Under the pieces are notes generated by a model. That model searched no databases and was not told where the DNA came from. It saw nothing but the letters and a program-made list of their open reading frames with translations. A program made the position numbers and the translations under genes. A stretch of 53,876 nucleotides of DNA, from contig CANLKN010000009.1 in assembly GCA_947491475.1 (NCBI GenBank), forward strand, positions 1-53,876. The letters are read 5' to 3'. The DNA is from Akkermansiaceae bacterium. Lineage in GTDB: Bacteria; Verrucomicrobiota; Verrucomicrobiia; Verrucomicrobiales; Akkermansiaceae. This document shows positions 16,263 to 24,585 of this stretch, one piece after another. Numbering within the stretch: position 1 is the stretch's first letter; every line of letters starts with the position of its first letter.

Positions 16263-17729
16263 TCACACGAACCAGTTCTTGATCACCTTGGCGGGTTCGA
16301 CACCGGTGAGGCGTTGGTCGAGGCCCTGGAACTTGAAGCTGAGGCGTTCGTGGTCGAGACCCAGCGCGTGGAGGATGGTGGCGTGGAGGTCGCGGATGTG
16401 GACGGGGTCTTTGACGATGTTGTAGGACATTTCGTCTGTTTCCCCATAAACCTGGCCGCCCTTGATGCCGCCGCCGGCCATCCAGATGGTGAAGCAGCGC
16501 GGGTGGTGGTCGCGGCCGTAGTCGTTTTCGGTGAGGTTTCCCTGGCAATAGACGGTGCGTCCGAATTCGCCGCCCCAAATGACGAGCGTGTCTTCGAGCA
16601 TGCCGCGTTGTTTGAGATCCTGGATGAGGCCGTAGCAACCCTGGTCCACGTCGTTGCACTGCGAGGCGAGGTCGCGCGGGAGGCTGCCGTGCTGGTCCCA
16701 GCCGCGGTGGAAAATCTGGACGAAGCGCACGCCGCGTTCCAACAAGCGACGGGCCATCATCGCGGAGTTGGCGAAGGTGCCGCGTTTTTTGGCGTCCTCG
16801 CCGTAGAGTTGATAGGTGGCTTCCTGCTCGCCGGAGAGGTCGGTGAGTTCCGGCACCGAGGCCTGCATGCGGAAGGCCATCTCGTATTGCTGCATGCGCA
16901 GCTCGATCTCGGGATCGCCGATGGCGGAGAACGAGCGCTGGTTGAGGGCGTTGAGGCCATCGATCATCTTGCGCCTGGTTTCCCGCGTGATGCCGGGCGT
17001 GTCTTCAAGGAACAGAACCGGATCGCCCAGCGAGCGGAGCGAAACGCCGGAAAATTTTCCGGGCAGGTAGCCGGATCCCCAGAGGCGGTTGGAAATCGCC
17101 TGGACGTTGGCGTGGGGCGAGGTGTGCGTGGCGTGAAGCACGACGAAGGCGGGCAGTTCCTCGTTCATCGAGCCGAGGCCGTAGGAGAGCCATGAGCCGA
17201 TGGAGGCCTTGCCATTCTGCATCGAGCCGGTGCAGATGAGTTGGTTGGCGGGCTCGTGGTTGATGGCATCGGTGTGCATCGATTTCACGATGCAGAGGTC
17301 ATCAACCATTTTGGCATGCCATGGCAAAAGCTCGCTGACCCATGCGCCGGAACTCCCGTGCTGTGCGAACTTGAAGATCGATGGCGCGAGCGGAAAGGCC
17401 GCCTGGCCGGAGCTCATGCCGGTGAGCCTCTCGCCCTGCTGCTTGAGCCATGTGTTGAGATCTTCCTTGAAGCGCTTGGATAGATCCGGCTTGTGGTCGA
17501 ACAAATCCATCTGCGAGGGCGCGCCGATGAGTGAGATGTAAATCGCGCGTTTCGCCCGGGGCGCGAACTGCGGCAGTGGATTGCCAAAGCCCGCCAGGCT
17601 CTGCGCGGCGGATGCGACGCGCGGGCCGAGCAATGATCCGAGTGCGGCCATGCCAAGGCCCGCCGCGGACTTGCGGAAGAACTGCCGGCGGGAGTAGGCG
17701 GTGTTGTGATATTCTAACAGGGGATTCAT
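16263..17729 (-). CDS. DUF1501 (sulfatase-like) secreted protein
   Basis: A 488-residue protein with a twin-arginine signal ([23 protein letters not shown]) and the alkaline-phosphatase-fold DUF1501 domain: [60 protein letters not shown], and the C-terminal [12 protein letters not shown] and [17 protein letters not shown]. These proteins occur almost always beside DUF1549/DUF1553 cytochrome-type proteins in Planctomycetes and Verrucomicrobia, as here: the partner ends 52 bases upstream in the same direction. The true substrate is unknown; sulfated polysaccharide or a role in an exported electron-transfer or degradation complex has been suggested for the group. Folded export by Tat is inferred. 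Confidence 0.92.
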   Translation of the reverse strand: MNPLLEYHNTAYSRRQFFRKSAAGLGMAALGSLLGPRVASAAQSLAGFGNPLPQFAPRAKRAIYISLIGAPSQMDLFDHKPDLSKRFKEDLNTWLKQQGERLTGMSSGQAAFPLAPSIFKFAQHGSSGAWVSELLPWHAKMVDDLCIVKSMHTDAINHEPANQLICTGSMQNGKASIGSWLSYGLGSMNEELPAFVVLHATHTSPHANVQAISNRLWGSGYLPGKFSGVSLRSLGDPVLFLEDTPGITRETRRKMIDGLNALNQRSFSAIGDPEIELRMQQYEMAFRMQASVPELTDLSGEQEATYQLYGEDAKKRGTFANSAMMARRLLERGVRFVQIFHRGWDQHGSLPRDLASQCNDVDQGCYGLIQDLKQRGMLEDTLVIWGGEFGRTVYCQGNLTENDYGRDHHPRCFTIWMAGGGIKGGQVYGETDEMSYNIVKDPVHIRDLHATILHALGLDHERLSFKFQGLDQRLTGVEPAKVIKNWFV

Positions 17730-17781
17730 GGCCGGTGCCGTGGTTTTTTAATTTCAGATTTCAGATTTCAGCTTTTATCAT

Positions 17782-20700
17782 CTAACGGGTGATGGTTTCA
17801 TCGAGATTGAGGATTTGGCTGGCAATCATCGTCCATGCGGCAAGTTGCGGCGCATCGATGTCTCCGGCGGGTGGTTTCTCACCGGTGCGGATCAATTTCA
17901 CCGCATCCTCGGGTTTGTCGCGGAAGATCCGCAGCATGGCATCCAGCGAGTCATGGATGATCGCGCGTTCCTCCGCGTCCGGCGTGCGTGCGGTCAGGCG
18001 CAGGGTGATGAAGTCGATGCGGGCATTGGCATCCGAAGAGGAACGGATGGCGAGCGTGGCGAGTTCGCGCGAGGCCTCGACAAACTGCGGGTCGTTCATC
18101 AGCGCGAGCGCTTGCAGCGGCGTGTTGGTGCGGTCGCGGCGGACGCAGAATTTCTCGCGGGTGGGGGCGTTGAAAATCTCCATCGTGGCGGGTGGAGCGG
18201 AGCGCTTCCACATCGTGTAGAGCGAGCGCCGGTAGAGTGCCTCGCCGCTGTCCTGGCTGTAATGGCGGGTGTTGGACTGCGGCATCGCCACGGCCTCCCA
18301 GATGCCTTCCGGCTGATAGGGTTTCACCGGCGGGCCACCGACCTTATCGGAAAGCATGCCGGATGCGGCGAGCACGAGGTCGCGGATCGGTTCGGCATCG
18401 AGGCGGATGCGAGGGCCGCGGGCGAGCAGTTTGTTAGATGGATCCTTCTCCAGTTTTTCCGGCGTGACCTTGCCCGACTGGCGGTAGGTGGCAGAGGTGA
18501 CGATCTGCTTGAGCATGTGGCGGTGGTCCCACTTGGAACCGATGAACTCCGCCGCGAGCCAATCGAGCAGTTTCGGATGGCTGGGACGCGCGCCCATGAC
18601 TCCGAAGTCGGAGTTGCTCTCCACGATGCCGGTGCCGAAAAAGTAATACCATGCGCGGTTCATCGTCACGCGGGCGGGCAGCGGGTTGGCGGGATCGTTG
18701 AGCCACTGCGCGAGTCCGAGTCGGTTTTTCGGAGCTCCCTCCGGCAGCGGCGGCAGGACTGCGGGCGTGGCAGGAGCGACCTTCTCTCCAAGGTTGGAAT
18801 AAACACCGCGGTTGAGCACATGGGCGAAGGGCTCTTCCTTTTTCTCCTCCATCACCAGCGAGACGGAGCCGCGCGCGCGCAGGTCGCGTTGTTCGGAACC
18901 GAGTTTGTCGAGCGCCGTCCGGATCTCCCGCGATGGTCCATCAATGTTGGAAATGAAATAATGATACAGACTGTCGGTCTGCTCCTTGGTCCGTTGCTCC
19001 GGCGGAAGGCCGGCGATGTGCTGGAGCAGGCTGTTGGTGGAGATGCCTGCGATTTCCTCAGCGGCGAGCAAGCGGCGGTAGAAACGGAAATCCTGGAGTG
19101 CGACCTTGCCGTTGAGTTGGGAATCGCCGCCCTCGCGTGAGCCGAGGCGCAGCGGGACATGGGTCTCGATGTTGCCACCGACCGAGTTTGGCGCGGCCGC
19201 GGCGTTCACGCGTTTTCCATCGACATAAATCGCGCTGGCCTCATGACCGGAAGCCTTGCCGTCGAAGGTGACCATCACATGATGCCAGGTGTCTGGTTTG
19301 AGAACATCCGGAGCGACCAGCTTGTTGGCGGCCTTGTCCCAGGAATCGATGACATGGCATGCGGGTTTGCCTTCCTCGAGATAGAGATCCCATCCGCGGT
19401 GGGACTGTGCGGGATTCATGCGTGCGATGACAGAACCCGTCGGCGCGCCCTCGATGCGGATGAAGCCACCAAAAGTGACTTGCTCGCCGCGCGAAAACCC
19501 ACCGATATCGCCGAGATCCACCGGGGTGCCACTGATGACGGAGGCTTTGTCGAAGGGGCCATCGATCCGGGCAAGCTCGACAGGCCACTCGCGCGCCTGG
19601 CCATCGACCATGCCACGGAGCGGGCCTTCGTTCCCGGCCAGTGGCAGGTGAATGGCGAGTGTGGAATCGATGCTTCTGTCCAGGGTGATGCTGGCATTGG
19701 CGAGCCATGGCTCGAACTCCGGGAGAGCGGCCTTTTCCCGTGCGGCGAGTTGTTTTTCATGTTCCGAAATTTCGTTGGCGAGGGATGTCCAGCGCTCGCG
19801 GTCCTCTGGCAGCGGCACGAACACATTGGGCGGATGCTCGGCACTGTTAACGTCCATCGCTGCCATGGTCGTGTTGCGGAAGAACGCGGCCAGAGAATAA
19901 AACTCCTGGATGGAAACCGGGTCGAACTTGTGGTCGTGACAGGCTGCGCAGCCGGTGGTGAGGCCGAGCCAGATGGCGGAGACGGTTTCCACGCGGTCCT
20001 GGGCATAGATCGCGTCGTATTCCTCACTGATCGCGCCGCCCTCGCCGGTGGTGGCAAGGCAACGCGAAAATCCGGTGGCCACGAGCTGGTCGAGCGTGCG
20101 GTCCGGCAACATGTCGCCGGCGAGTTGCTCGGTGGTGAACTGGTCCCACGGCATGTTGTCCTTGAACGCGCGGATCACCCAGTCGCGGTACGGCCAGATG
20201 GCGCGGTAGTTGTCGATGTGAATGCCATGGGTGTCGGCATAGCGCGCGGCATCGAGCCAATGGCGTGCGAAGTGCTCGGCGCTGGCGGTGGTGGCGAGCA
20301 AATCGTCCGCCGCTTTTTCAATGGCCGCTTGAAGACCGGAGCCGGCGTTTTGAAGGAAAGCGTCCACACTTTCCGGCGAGGGTGGCAGCCCCGTGAGATC
20401 GAGGTGCAGGCGGCGGTAAAAGCGCCGCAAGTCTTCCGGCTGATTCGGCTTGAGCCCGGCCTCAGCGAGTTTTTCGGCGATGAAGCGGTCGATCGGATTC
20501 GCTGCCCAGTCAGCGCCGGCATCCGGCAGGTCGGGCTTTTTGATCGGAGAGAATGCCCAGTGCGGCTGGTATTCAGCGCCCTGTTCGATCCAGCGTTCGA
20601 TGAGGGCGATTTCCGCAGCCGTCATCGTCTTGTGGCTCTGCGGCGGAGGCATGATCAGCTCCGGATCCGACGAATGCATGCGCCGGACGATCGGGGATTG

Positions 20701-21021
20701 GGCGGGATCTCCCTTGATGATGGCCGGCTTGCCGTCCTCGCGCAGCGCGAAGGCATCCTCCGGCCGGTCCAGCCGCAGTGGCTCGCTTTTCGGCTCGCGG
20801 GTGCCGGAGTCCGGGCCGTGGCAATGATAACAGTATTCCGAGAGGATGGGCTGGATGTGCTCGTTGAAGGAAACGGCCTGAGGCAGGGAGGCCGCGATCA
20901 ACTCCGCGGTGGCTTCCCTTGCGGCTTCGGGCAGCGCCGAGGTGCCGGGAGTTTGGGACGCGGAATCGCATCCCGCCAGATAGATGAGCGCTAGTGAAGT
21001 GGCTAAAAGGCGCAAAAGCAT
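17782..21021 (-). CDS. Cytochrome-type PSCyt1/DUF1549/LamG/DUF1553 lipoprotein
   Basis: This 1,079-residue protein is a typical large Planctomycete/Verrucomicrobia surface protein. It starts with a lipoprotein signal ending YLAGC (Cys18). A haem-c motif CYHCH (Cys64, Cys67, His68) sits in the PSCyt1 domain. DUF1549 follows (PIDRFIAEKLAEAGLKPN, LTGLPPSPESVDAF) with a second site CAACHDHKFDP. A concanavalin-like LamG domain in the middle (GEQVTFGGFIRIEG to LRLGSREGGDSQ) suggests carbohydrate contact. DUF1553 closes the protein (MNRAWYYFFGTGIVESNSDFG, TNTPLQALALMNDPQFVEASR). It is first in an operon with the DUF1501 gene and divergent from another cytochrome-type gene 118 bases away. Function is not established for the family. 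Confidence 0.93.
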   Translation of the reverse strand: MLLRLLATSLALIYLAGCDSASQTPGTSALPEAAREATAELIAASLPQAVSFNEHIQPILSEYCYHCHGPDSGTREPKSEPLRLDRPEDAFALREDGKPAIIKGDPAQSPIVRRMHSSDPELIMPPPQSHKTMTAAEIALIERWIEQGAEYQPHWAFSPIKKPDLPDAGADWAANPIDRFIAEKLAEAGLKPNQPEDLRRFYRRLHLDLTGLPPSPESVDAFLQNAGSGLQAAIEKAADDLLATTASAEHFARHWLDAARYADTHGIHIDNYRAIWPYRDWVIRAFKDNMPWDQFTTEQLAGDMLPDRTLDQLVATGFSRCLATTGEGGAISEEYDAIYAQDRVETVSAIWLGLTTGCAACHDHKFDPVSIQEFYSLAAFFRNTTMAAMDVNSAEHPPNVFVPLPEDRERWTSLANEISEHEKQLAAREKAALPEFEPWLANASITLDRSIDSTLAIHLPLAGNEGPLRGMVDGQAREWPVELARIDGPFDKASVISGTPVDLGDIGGFSRGEQVTFGGFIRIEGAPTGSVIARMNPAQSHRGWDLYLEEGKPACHVIDSWDKAANKLVAPDVLKPDTWHHVMVTFDGKASGHEASAIYVDGKRVNAAAAPNSVGGNIETHVPLRLGSREGGDSQLNGKVALQDFRFYRRLLAAEEIAGISTNSLLQHIAGLPPEQRTKEQTDSLYHYFISNIDGPSREIRTALDKLGSEQRDLRARGSVSLVMEEKKEEPFAHVLNRGVYSNLGEKVAPATPAVLPPLPEGAPKNRLGLAQWLNDPANPLPARVTMNRAWYYFFGTGIVESNSDFGVMGARPSHPKLLDWLAAEFIGSKWDHRHMLKQIVTSATYRQSGKVTPEKLEKDPSNKLLARGPRIRLDAEPIRDLVLAASGMLSDKVGGPPVKPYQPEGIWEAVAMPQSNTRHYSQDSGEALYRRSLYTMWKRSAPPATMEIFNAPTREKFCVRRDRTNTPLQALALMNDPQFVEASRELATLAIRSSSDANARIDFITLRLTARTPDAEERAIIHDSLDAMLRIFRDKPEDAVKLIRTGEKPPAGDIDAPQLAAWTMIASQILNLDETITR

Positions 21022-21139
21022 GATTGCAAGCTACGCTAGGACGCACCTAGTTCTTGCGCAAGCGGGAAAGACGGCCATGAGTCGGTCCGCCAATTGGCAC
21101 GAAACATCCACCGCAATCCACACGTAATCGAGTGCTGCC

Positions 21140-22651
21140 ATGACTGAATCCACTCCGCCCCGCCCTTCGTTTGCTGGCCCCTTCTTTTTCAGTTTTACTG
21201 CGATCCTGCTGATTGCGGTGTTGGCGCTGCTACCGTTTTGGGCGGGAAAACCCGTCGAAGACGGCTTGCAGGGCATTGCCAAGTTCATCGGCCGCTTCCA
21301 CCCGGTGGTTCTGCATTTGCCGATTGGCATGCTGGTTTGGGTGCTCATTTTGGAAACGGGAAATCTGTTTGCCGGCAAAGCTGGCGGGCCATCGAGCCGG
21401 ATGCCCCTGATGTTCACGGCACTTTCCGCGGTGATCGCCGCGCTGCTCGGCTTCGTGTTGTATCAGAGCACGCCCGATTACGACGCGGAGTTGGTGGAAC
21501 GGCATCTTTATGGCGGGCTTTTTTTTGCGTGTGCGACGGTGGCCACCTTCGCCTTCAAATGCTGGGTGGATAGCCTCGACGGGCTCGGTGCGGGATTTTA
21601 CCGGATCCTGCTGTTGGGTTGCGCCGCAGTGATGGGTTTTACCAGCCACGACGGGGCCTCGCTCACCCACGGCAAGGGCTATCTCACCGATCATGCGCCG
21701 GACCCGCTGCGCAAGCTGCTCGGCCTGCCTGAGAGGAAATCGCCGAAATCCGCGGCGGCTGCGGACAGCGGCGAGCAGATCGTTTACCGTGAGATCATCG
21801 TGCCGATCCTCGAACGGAAGTGTTACTCCTGCCACAACGTGGACAAGCAAAAGGGCCGCTACCGCATGGACGAATACGAACTGCTGCTCAAGGGCGGCAA
21901 GGAAGGCGATGGCATCATTCCCGGAAACTCCGCGGCAAGCAACGTGATCGTGCGCATCGAACTACCCGGGGACGACGATGAACACATGCCGCCGGAGGGC
22001 AAAAAGGACCTCGATCCGCACGAACTGGTCCTGCTGAAATGGTGGATCGATCAAGGCGCGCCGATGGAAACCAGGCTGGCGGACCTGGCGGTCACCGACG
22101 AGGTGAGGGACGCGATCGGGAAAATCGTGCCGGAGCCTACCGCGGAAAATGAAGAAGCACCGGTGGACGAATCGAGCAATGTGCTGAAGGCGGAAATCCA
22201 GCGCCTGCAAGCCGAGTTTCCCGCAGCCTTGAACTACGAGTTCCAAGGTTCCGGCCAGCTCACATTCACGGCGGTAGGCCTGCGCGGAAAATTTGGCGAT
22301 GAGCAACTCGCCATGCTCAAACCAGTGCTGCCGGCCATGGCCTCGCTCGACCTTTCCCACACATCCGTTACGGACAAAGGTGTGAGCTTGCTCGCCAGCG
22401 CCACCAACCTCAAATCCCTACGGCTCGCCGGGACCTCGTTGAGTGATGTCTCACTTGAGACATTGTCCGGACTGCGGAATATCGAGTCGCTCAATCTCTA
22501 TGGCACCCAGGTCACCGGCCAGGGGGTCATGATGCTCGCCAGCCTGCAAGGGCTCGGAAATCTCTACCTCTGGCAGACCCAAGTGGATGAGGCCGCATTG
22601 AAAAACCTGCGTGAAAAAATGCCGGACTGCGAGATCCTCACCGGCTTGTGA
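21140..22651 (+). CDS. DUF2231-type membrane/cytochrome-c/leucine-rich-repeat protein
   Basis: A 503-residue protein in three parts. Residues 1-180 hold about five hydrophobic helices of DUF2231 type, including HPVVLHLPIGMLVWVLILE. A haem-c site KCYSCH (Cys228, Cys231, His232) lies in a PSCyt1-like domain with HMPPEGKKDLDPHELVLLKWWIDQGAP. The C-terminal 130 residues form leucine-rich repeats (LDLSHTSVTDKGVSLLA, LRLAGTSLSDVSLETL, LNLYGTQVTGQGVMML). It is divergent from the PSCyt1/DUF1549 gene and is followed by a beta-propeller gene 40 bases later, so this looks like one functional cluster around secreted electron carriers. An electron donor or membrane-anchoring role is inferred. Confidence 0.88.
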   Translation: MTESTPPRPSFAGPFFFSFTAILLIAVLALLPFWAGKPVEDGLQGIAKFIGRFHPVVLHLPIGMLVWVLILETGNLFAGKAGGPSSRMPLMFTALSAVIAALLGFVLYQSTPDYDAELVERHLYGGLFFACATVATFAFKCWVDSLDGLGAGFYRILLLGCAAVMGFTSHDGASLTHGKGYLTDHAPDPLRKLLGLPERKSPKSAAAADSGEQIVYREIIVPILERKCYSCHNVDKQKGRYRMDEYELLLKGGKEGDGIIPGNSAASNVIVRIELPGDDDEHMPPEGKKDLDPHELVLLKWWIDQGAPMETRLADLAVTDEVRDAIGKIVPEPTAENEEAPVDESSNVLKAEIQRLQAEFPAALNYEFQGSGQLTFTAVGLRGKFGDEQLAMLKPVLPAMASLDLSHTSVTDKGVSLLASATNLKSLRLAGTSLSDVSLETLSGLRNIESLNLYGTQVTGQGVMMLASLQGLGNLYLWQTQVDEAALKNLREKMPDCEILTGL

Positions 22652-22691
22652 TTACACAACCAGCCACCCCAGCTATCCAAAGCTCCAGCAC

Positions 22692-23741
22692 ATGATCAAA
22701 AAACGCATCGCACTGATTGCATTGATTCCAACCATCGTTGCCGCACATCCCGACCACGATACCAAACCGGGTGCCGAACTCGACCATCCGGTGCTCACCG
22801 GCAACGGTGCATGGACTTACGAGGCTGTTCCCGGTTGGGGAATGCTGCCGGACAAGGCACCAATCGGCCCGACGCACGGCGGCGTGTTAGTGGGGCCGGA
22901 CGGCAATGTCTATCTGAGCACGGATCACGAGATGTCGATCATCGTATGGCAGGAAGATGGCAAGTTTGTGAAAACCATCGCGCCGGAATGCCAGGGATTC
23001 CACGCCATGCAGGTGGCCGAGGAAAACGGCCGCAGCGTGATCTATGGCGCTCAGAACAACGGCTACGGCAACAATGGACGCAAGGAAAAGGGACTCGAAC
23101 CCACGCCGTTCCGGGTTTGCAAAATCGGCCTCGACGGCACGCTGCTCCTGGAGATCCCGAACGCCAGCACTGGTGAAGTGCCCGGCGGCTGGCAGGGACT
23201 CACGGGAGTCACTGTGTCCCCGGATGGTTCGGTCTTCGCCGCCATGGGCTATGGCTCGCAGATGATCCACAAGTTCGACACCTCCGGAAAACTGCTCAAA
23301 TCCTTCGGCGGAAAAGGCAAGGACGAGGGAACCTTCGACACCTGCCACGGACTCGCCATCGACACCCGTTTCGGCGATCCACGCCTGCTGGTGGTGGACC
23401 GCGAAAACCGCCGCCTCTGCCATCTCGATCTGGACGGCAACTGGATCGGCGTCCATGCCACCAACCTGCGCAGGCCATGCGCGGTGACCGCGCACGGCGA
23501 ATTTCTCGCCGTGGCCGAACTCGAGGCCCGTGTGACGATCCTCAACAAATCCGGCACGCCGGTCGCGTTTCTCGGCGACAATCCGGACAAGTCCCAGTGG
23601 GCGAATTTCGGGGTGAAACCCGAGGACCATCACCTTGGAATTTTCACCGCTCCGCATGGCATCGCGTTTGCAGCGAACGGCGACCTCTACGTGCAAGACT
23701 GGAACCTCAGCGGACGGGTCACCAAACTGCGCCGCAAGTGA
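22692..23741 (+). CDS. Secreted NHL-type six-bladed beta-propeller protein
   Basis: A 349-residue protein with a signal peptide (MIKKRIALIALIPTIVAA) followed by repeated propeller strands: HGGVLVGPDGNVYLSTDH, LTGVTVSPDGSVFAAMGYG, KSFGGKGKDEGTFDTCHGLAID, LLVVDRENRRLCHLDLDG and APHGIAFAANGDLYVQDWN, typical of NHL/peptidylamidoglycolate-lyase-like propellers. The mature N-terminus is His-rich (AHPDHD). I choose the ATG at 22692 because the signal peptide starts there; an open frame extends to 22611 inside the preceding gene. Co-transcription with the cytochrome-type gene 40 bases upstream is likely. The ligand or partner is unknown. Confidence 0.87.
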   Translation: MIKKRIALIALIPTIVAAHPDHDTKPGAELDHPVLTGNGAWTYEAVPGWGMLPDKAPIGPTHGGVLVGPDGNVYLSTDHEMSIIVWQEDGKFVKTIAPECQGFHAMQVAEENGRSVIYGAQNNGYGNNGRKEKGLEPTPFRVCKIGLDGTLLLEIPNASTGEVPGGWQGLTGVTVSPDGSVFAAMGYGSQMIHKFDTSGKLLKSFGGKGKDEGTFDTCHGLAIDTRFGDPRLLVVDRENRRLCHLDLDGNWIGVHATNLRRPCAVTAHGEFLAVAELEARVTILNKSGTPVAFLGDNPDKSQWANFGVKPEDHHLGIFTAPHGIAFAANGDLYVQDWNLSGRVTKLRRK

Positions 23742-23913
23742 GCGCCCATTCATCGCCGCGATGTAAACACGATCTAAACAAGATCGATGACATTTCGTTT
23801 CAGGTGACCATCCGGGTATTTCCATCATTATTTATAATGTTGACAGTAAATGACTTACAAAAAAAATCATTCCGTGAAAGACACGCGGATGGAAATGAGG
23901 TAAGGAATTCCTG

Positions 23914-24585
23914 ATGTCTGAGAACGACGAGGAAAAAGCAGAAGTGCGCGACGAGGTGTTGGCGCAAGCTTACGCAAAGACCCGCAAGAGTCTGATTGCG
24001 CGGCTCGACAACTGGGAGGACCAGCGGACCTGGGACGAGTTCTATCAGACTTACTGGCGCTTGATTTACACCGTGGCGGTGAAGGCAGGGCTCCGCAACG
24101 ACGAGGCCTTCGACTGCGTTCAGGAGACCATCCTCTCGATCGCCAAGCAGAGCAAAAAGAACCTCTACGACCCCGAACAGGGATCCTTCAAGACCTGGCT
24201 GATGAACATGACGCGCTGGCGCATCAACGACCAGTTCCGCAAGCGCAAAAAAGACACCGCCATGGCCGGCGGCGAGTGGGATGCCGATCGCAAAACCTCG
24301 GCCATCGACCACGTGGAAGATCCCGCCGGCGAGGTGCTGCCGCGGCTGTGGGACGTGGAGTGGAAAAAAAACCTGGCCGATGCCGCGCTGGCCCGCGTCA
24401 AGGCCCAGGTTTCACCGAAGCAATACCAGATTTTTGATTGTTACGTGATCAAGCAGTGGGACGCGCGCAAGGTGCAGGACAAGCTCAACGTCAGCATGGC
24501 CCAGGTTTATCTTGCAAAGCACCGGGTGGGCGTTGTGCTCAAGCGCGAGTTGGCCAAACTCGAGGAAGAAGAAAATGTCGGTTAG
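23914..24585 (+). CDS. ECF-type RNA polymerase sigma factor
   Basis: A 223-residue sigma-70-family factor. Region 2 is visible in EAFDCVQETILSIAKQSKK and GSFKTWLMNMTRWRINDQFRKRKKD; region 4 in LADAALARVKAQVSPKQYQIFDCYVIKQWDARKVQDKLNVSMAQVYLAKHRV, ending in an acidic tail. No region 1 or 3 is present. A good Shine-Dalgarno AAGGA (23902-23906) lies seven bases before the ATG. The last 11 bases overlap the start of the downstream Ser/Thr kinase gene, which has no separate anti-sigma factor nearby, so phosphorylation by that kinase is the likely control, as described for kinase-linked ECF groups. Upstream DNA (23742-23913) is AT-rich with TATAAT and TTGACA hexamers but no properly spaced pair. 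Confidence 0.92.
   Translation: MSENDEEKAEVRDEVLAQAYAKTRKSLIARLDNWEDQRTWDEFYQTYWRLIYTVAVKAGLRNDEAFDCVQETILSIAKQSKKNLYDPEQGSFKTWLMNMTRWRINDQFRKRKKDTAMAGGEWDADRKTSAIDHVEDPAGEVLPRLWDVEWKKNLADAALARVKAQVSPKQYQIFDCYVIKQWDARKVQDKLNVSMAQVYLAKHRVGVVLKRELAKLEEEENVG

Noticed and set aside
17815-20994. Very long open frames on the plus strand (441 and 611 codons) opposite the DUF1549/DUF1553 gene
   Set aside because: They mirror the codon pattern of the real minus-strand gene in GC-rich DNA, have no recognisable domain, and the minus-strand protein is well supported.
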